64,000 bases of DNA from Bacillota bacterium (GTDB lineage Bacteria; Bacillota; Sulfobacillia; Thermaerobacterales; RSA17): assembly GCA_017577485.1 (NCBI GenBank), contig PKRI01000001.1, positions 124,001-188,000 on the forward strand, given 5' to 3'. Made by a program: the position numbers and the translations under genes. The notes beneath the pieces were generated by a model. The model was not told the DNA's origin. It did not search any database and saw only the letters and a list, made by a program, of their open reading frames with translations. Shown piece by piece: positions 63,467 through 64,000 of the stretch (position 1 is the first letter of the stretch; each line of letters starts with the position of its first letter).

Positions 63467-64000
63467 GGATCTCCCCCCTTCGACTGGTGACGATGTGCTT
63501 CGTTCTCTGGCTGGCTGGGAAATCCTTCTCCGCCGCGGGTTTCGCGGGATGGCCCGTCCTTGACGGACTGCCACAGGGCGTCCAGGGCCTCCAGGTCCAG
63601 GTCCTCCAATCTCAGCCCGTCGGCGGCCGCCCGCCGCTCCATGGCCTCCAGCCTGGCCGTGAACCTGGCATTGGCCCCGGCCAGGGCCGCGTCGGGGTCG
63701 ACCCCGGCCAGCCTGGCCACGTTCACCAGCGAGAACAGCAGGTCTCCGCACTCTTCCTCGATGCGGTCCGGGCTGCCGGCGGCCAGCGCCTCCCGCAGTT
63801 CGGCCGCTTCCTCGGAAAGCTTGTCCAGAGCCGGCAGGGGGCTATCCCAGTCGAAGCCCACCGCCGCCGCCTCCCGCTGCAGGGCCGCCGCCCGCGCCAG
63901 CGGCGGCAGTCCGCCGGGAACCCGACGCAGCCGGGCGGCCAGGCTCGCAGCGGGCCGGGCCTCGCCGGCGGCCTCCGCTTCGGCGGCCTCGGCGGCCTTG
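63463..64000 (-). CDS. mazG: nucleoside triphosphate pyrophosphohydrolase MazG, partial (cut by right edge)
   Basis: C-terminal part of MazG, which hydrolyses non-canonical NTPs to NMP. Visible: RLRRVPGGLPPLARAAALQREAAAVGFDWDS, the DKLSEEAAELREAL motif with the paired Glu residues, and EECGDLLFSLVNVARLAGVDPDAAL with the EExxD metal site. The N-terminal domain(s) lie outside the window. An Ala/Glu-rich linker (KAAEAAEAEAAGEA) is seen at the edge. An ordinary start inside this region at 63861 is a shadow. Confidence 0.92.
   Translation of the reverse strand, partial: KAAEAAEAEAAGEARPAASLAARLRRVPGGLPPLARAAALQREAAAVGFDWDSPLPALDKLSEEAAELREALAAGSPDRIEEECGDLLFSLVNVARLAGVDPDAALAGANARFTARLEAMERRAAADGLRLEDLDLEALDALWQSVKDGPSRETRGGEGFPSQPENEAHRHQSKGGDP

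Overview
The window is very GC-rich and reads as chromosomal backbone of a spore-forming, probably thermophilic, low-branching Gram-positive bacterium (Firmicutes/Clostridia). A Thermaerobacter-like organism is my best guess from the GC content plus the gene set; I have not confirmed it by any search. Support for Firmicutes: gene order closely follows the Bacillus/Clostridia rrn-proximal region (mazG, hup, yabP, yabQ, divIC, yabR; radA, disA, PIN/TRAM protein, ispD, ispF, cysE, cysS, rlmB, sigH, rpmG, secE, nusG, rplKAJL, rpoBC, L7Ae-like, rpsL, rpsG, fusA, tuf, S10-spc operons, secY, adk, map). There are also a T-box leader, an L10 leader, SigH, CarD, DisA and sporulation proteins YabP/YabQ. 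I see no rRNA, insertion sequence, prophage or CRISPR array.

Layout. 1-17,000 (minus strand): str, S10 and spc ribosomal operons, read from an L7Ae-like gene at 16,991 leftward to a KOW-domain gene cut by the left edge. They start at a near-consensus promoter (17,032-17,060). rpmD (L30) is missing between rplO and rpsE. 17,100-28,000 (minus): rpoC, rpoB, rplL, rplJ, rplA, rplK, nusG, secE with an rpoB promoter and an L10-type attenuator. 28,150-28,920: a tRNA block Thr(TGT)-Tyr-fMet-Thr(GGT)-rpmG-Trp that feeds into secE. 29,000-41,200 (minus): sigH, rlmB, cysS, cysE behind a T-box, an RlpA-like protein, ispF, ispD, PIN/TRAM membrane protein, carD, then disA, radA, trxB; one plus-strand conserved unknown gene sits divergent from carD.

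41,200-55,900: an HD-domain protein diverges from a plus-strand 2-oxoacid:ferredoxin oxidoreductase operon (korA-korB) with a large dyad over its -10 box, followed by an AI-2E family membrane protein and an unrecognised 160-residue protein. rpsD (minus) has its own promoter and a perfect leader hairpin. Between rpsD and a SleB-like hydrolase lies a small gene missed by ordinary ORF calling: a SelW/Rdx-family protein whose CxxU position is an in-frame TGA, a probable selenoprotein. Then come the pyruvate dehydrogenase complex genes (E1alpha, E1beta, E2, E3) and a polar amino-acid ABC transporter.

55,850-64,000: radical SAM protein, YtpB-like terpenoid enzyme, fabI, an amidase with a GatC/AtzG-like N-terminal region, tRNA-Leu(TAA), then the minus-strand yabR, divIC, small HTH gene, yabQ, yabP, hup and a mazG gene cut by the right edge. 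Three TTGTCCACA-type DnaA-box-like sites are packed into 32 bp upstream of the HTH gene.

Start codons: many genes here begin with GTG or TTG. In several a decoy ATG directly abuts the Shine-Dalgarno sequence and the better start is a GTG, TTG or ATG 6-9 bases further on; I moved starts accordingly and say so in each entry.
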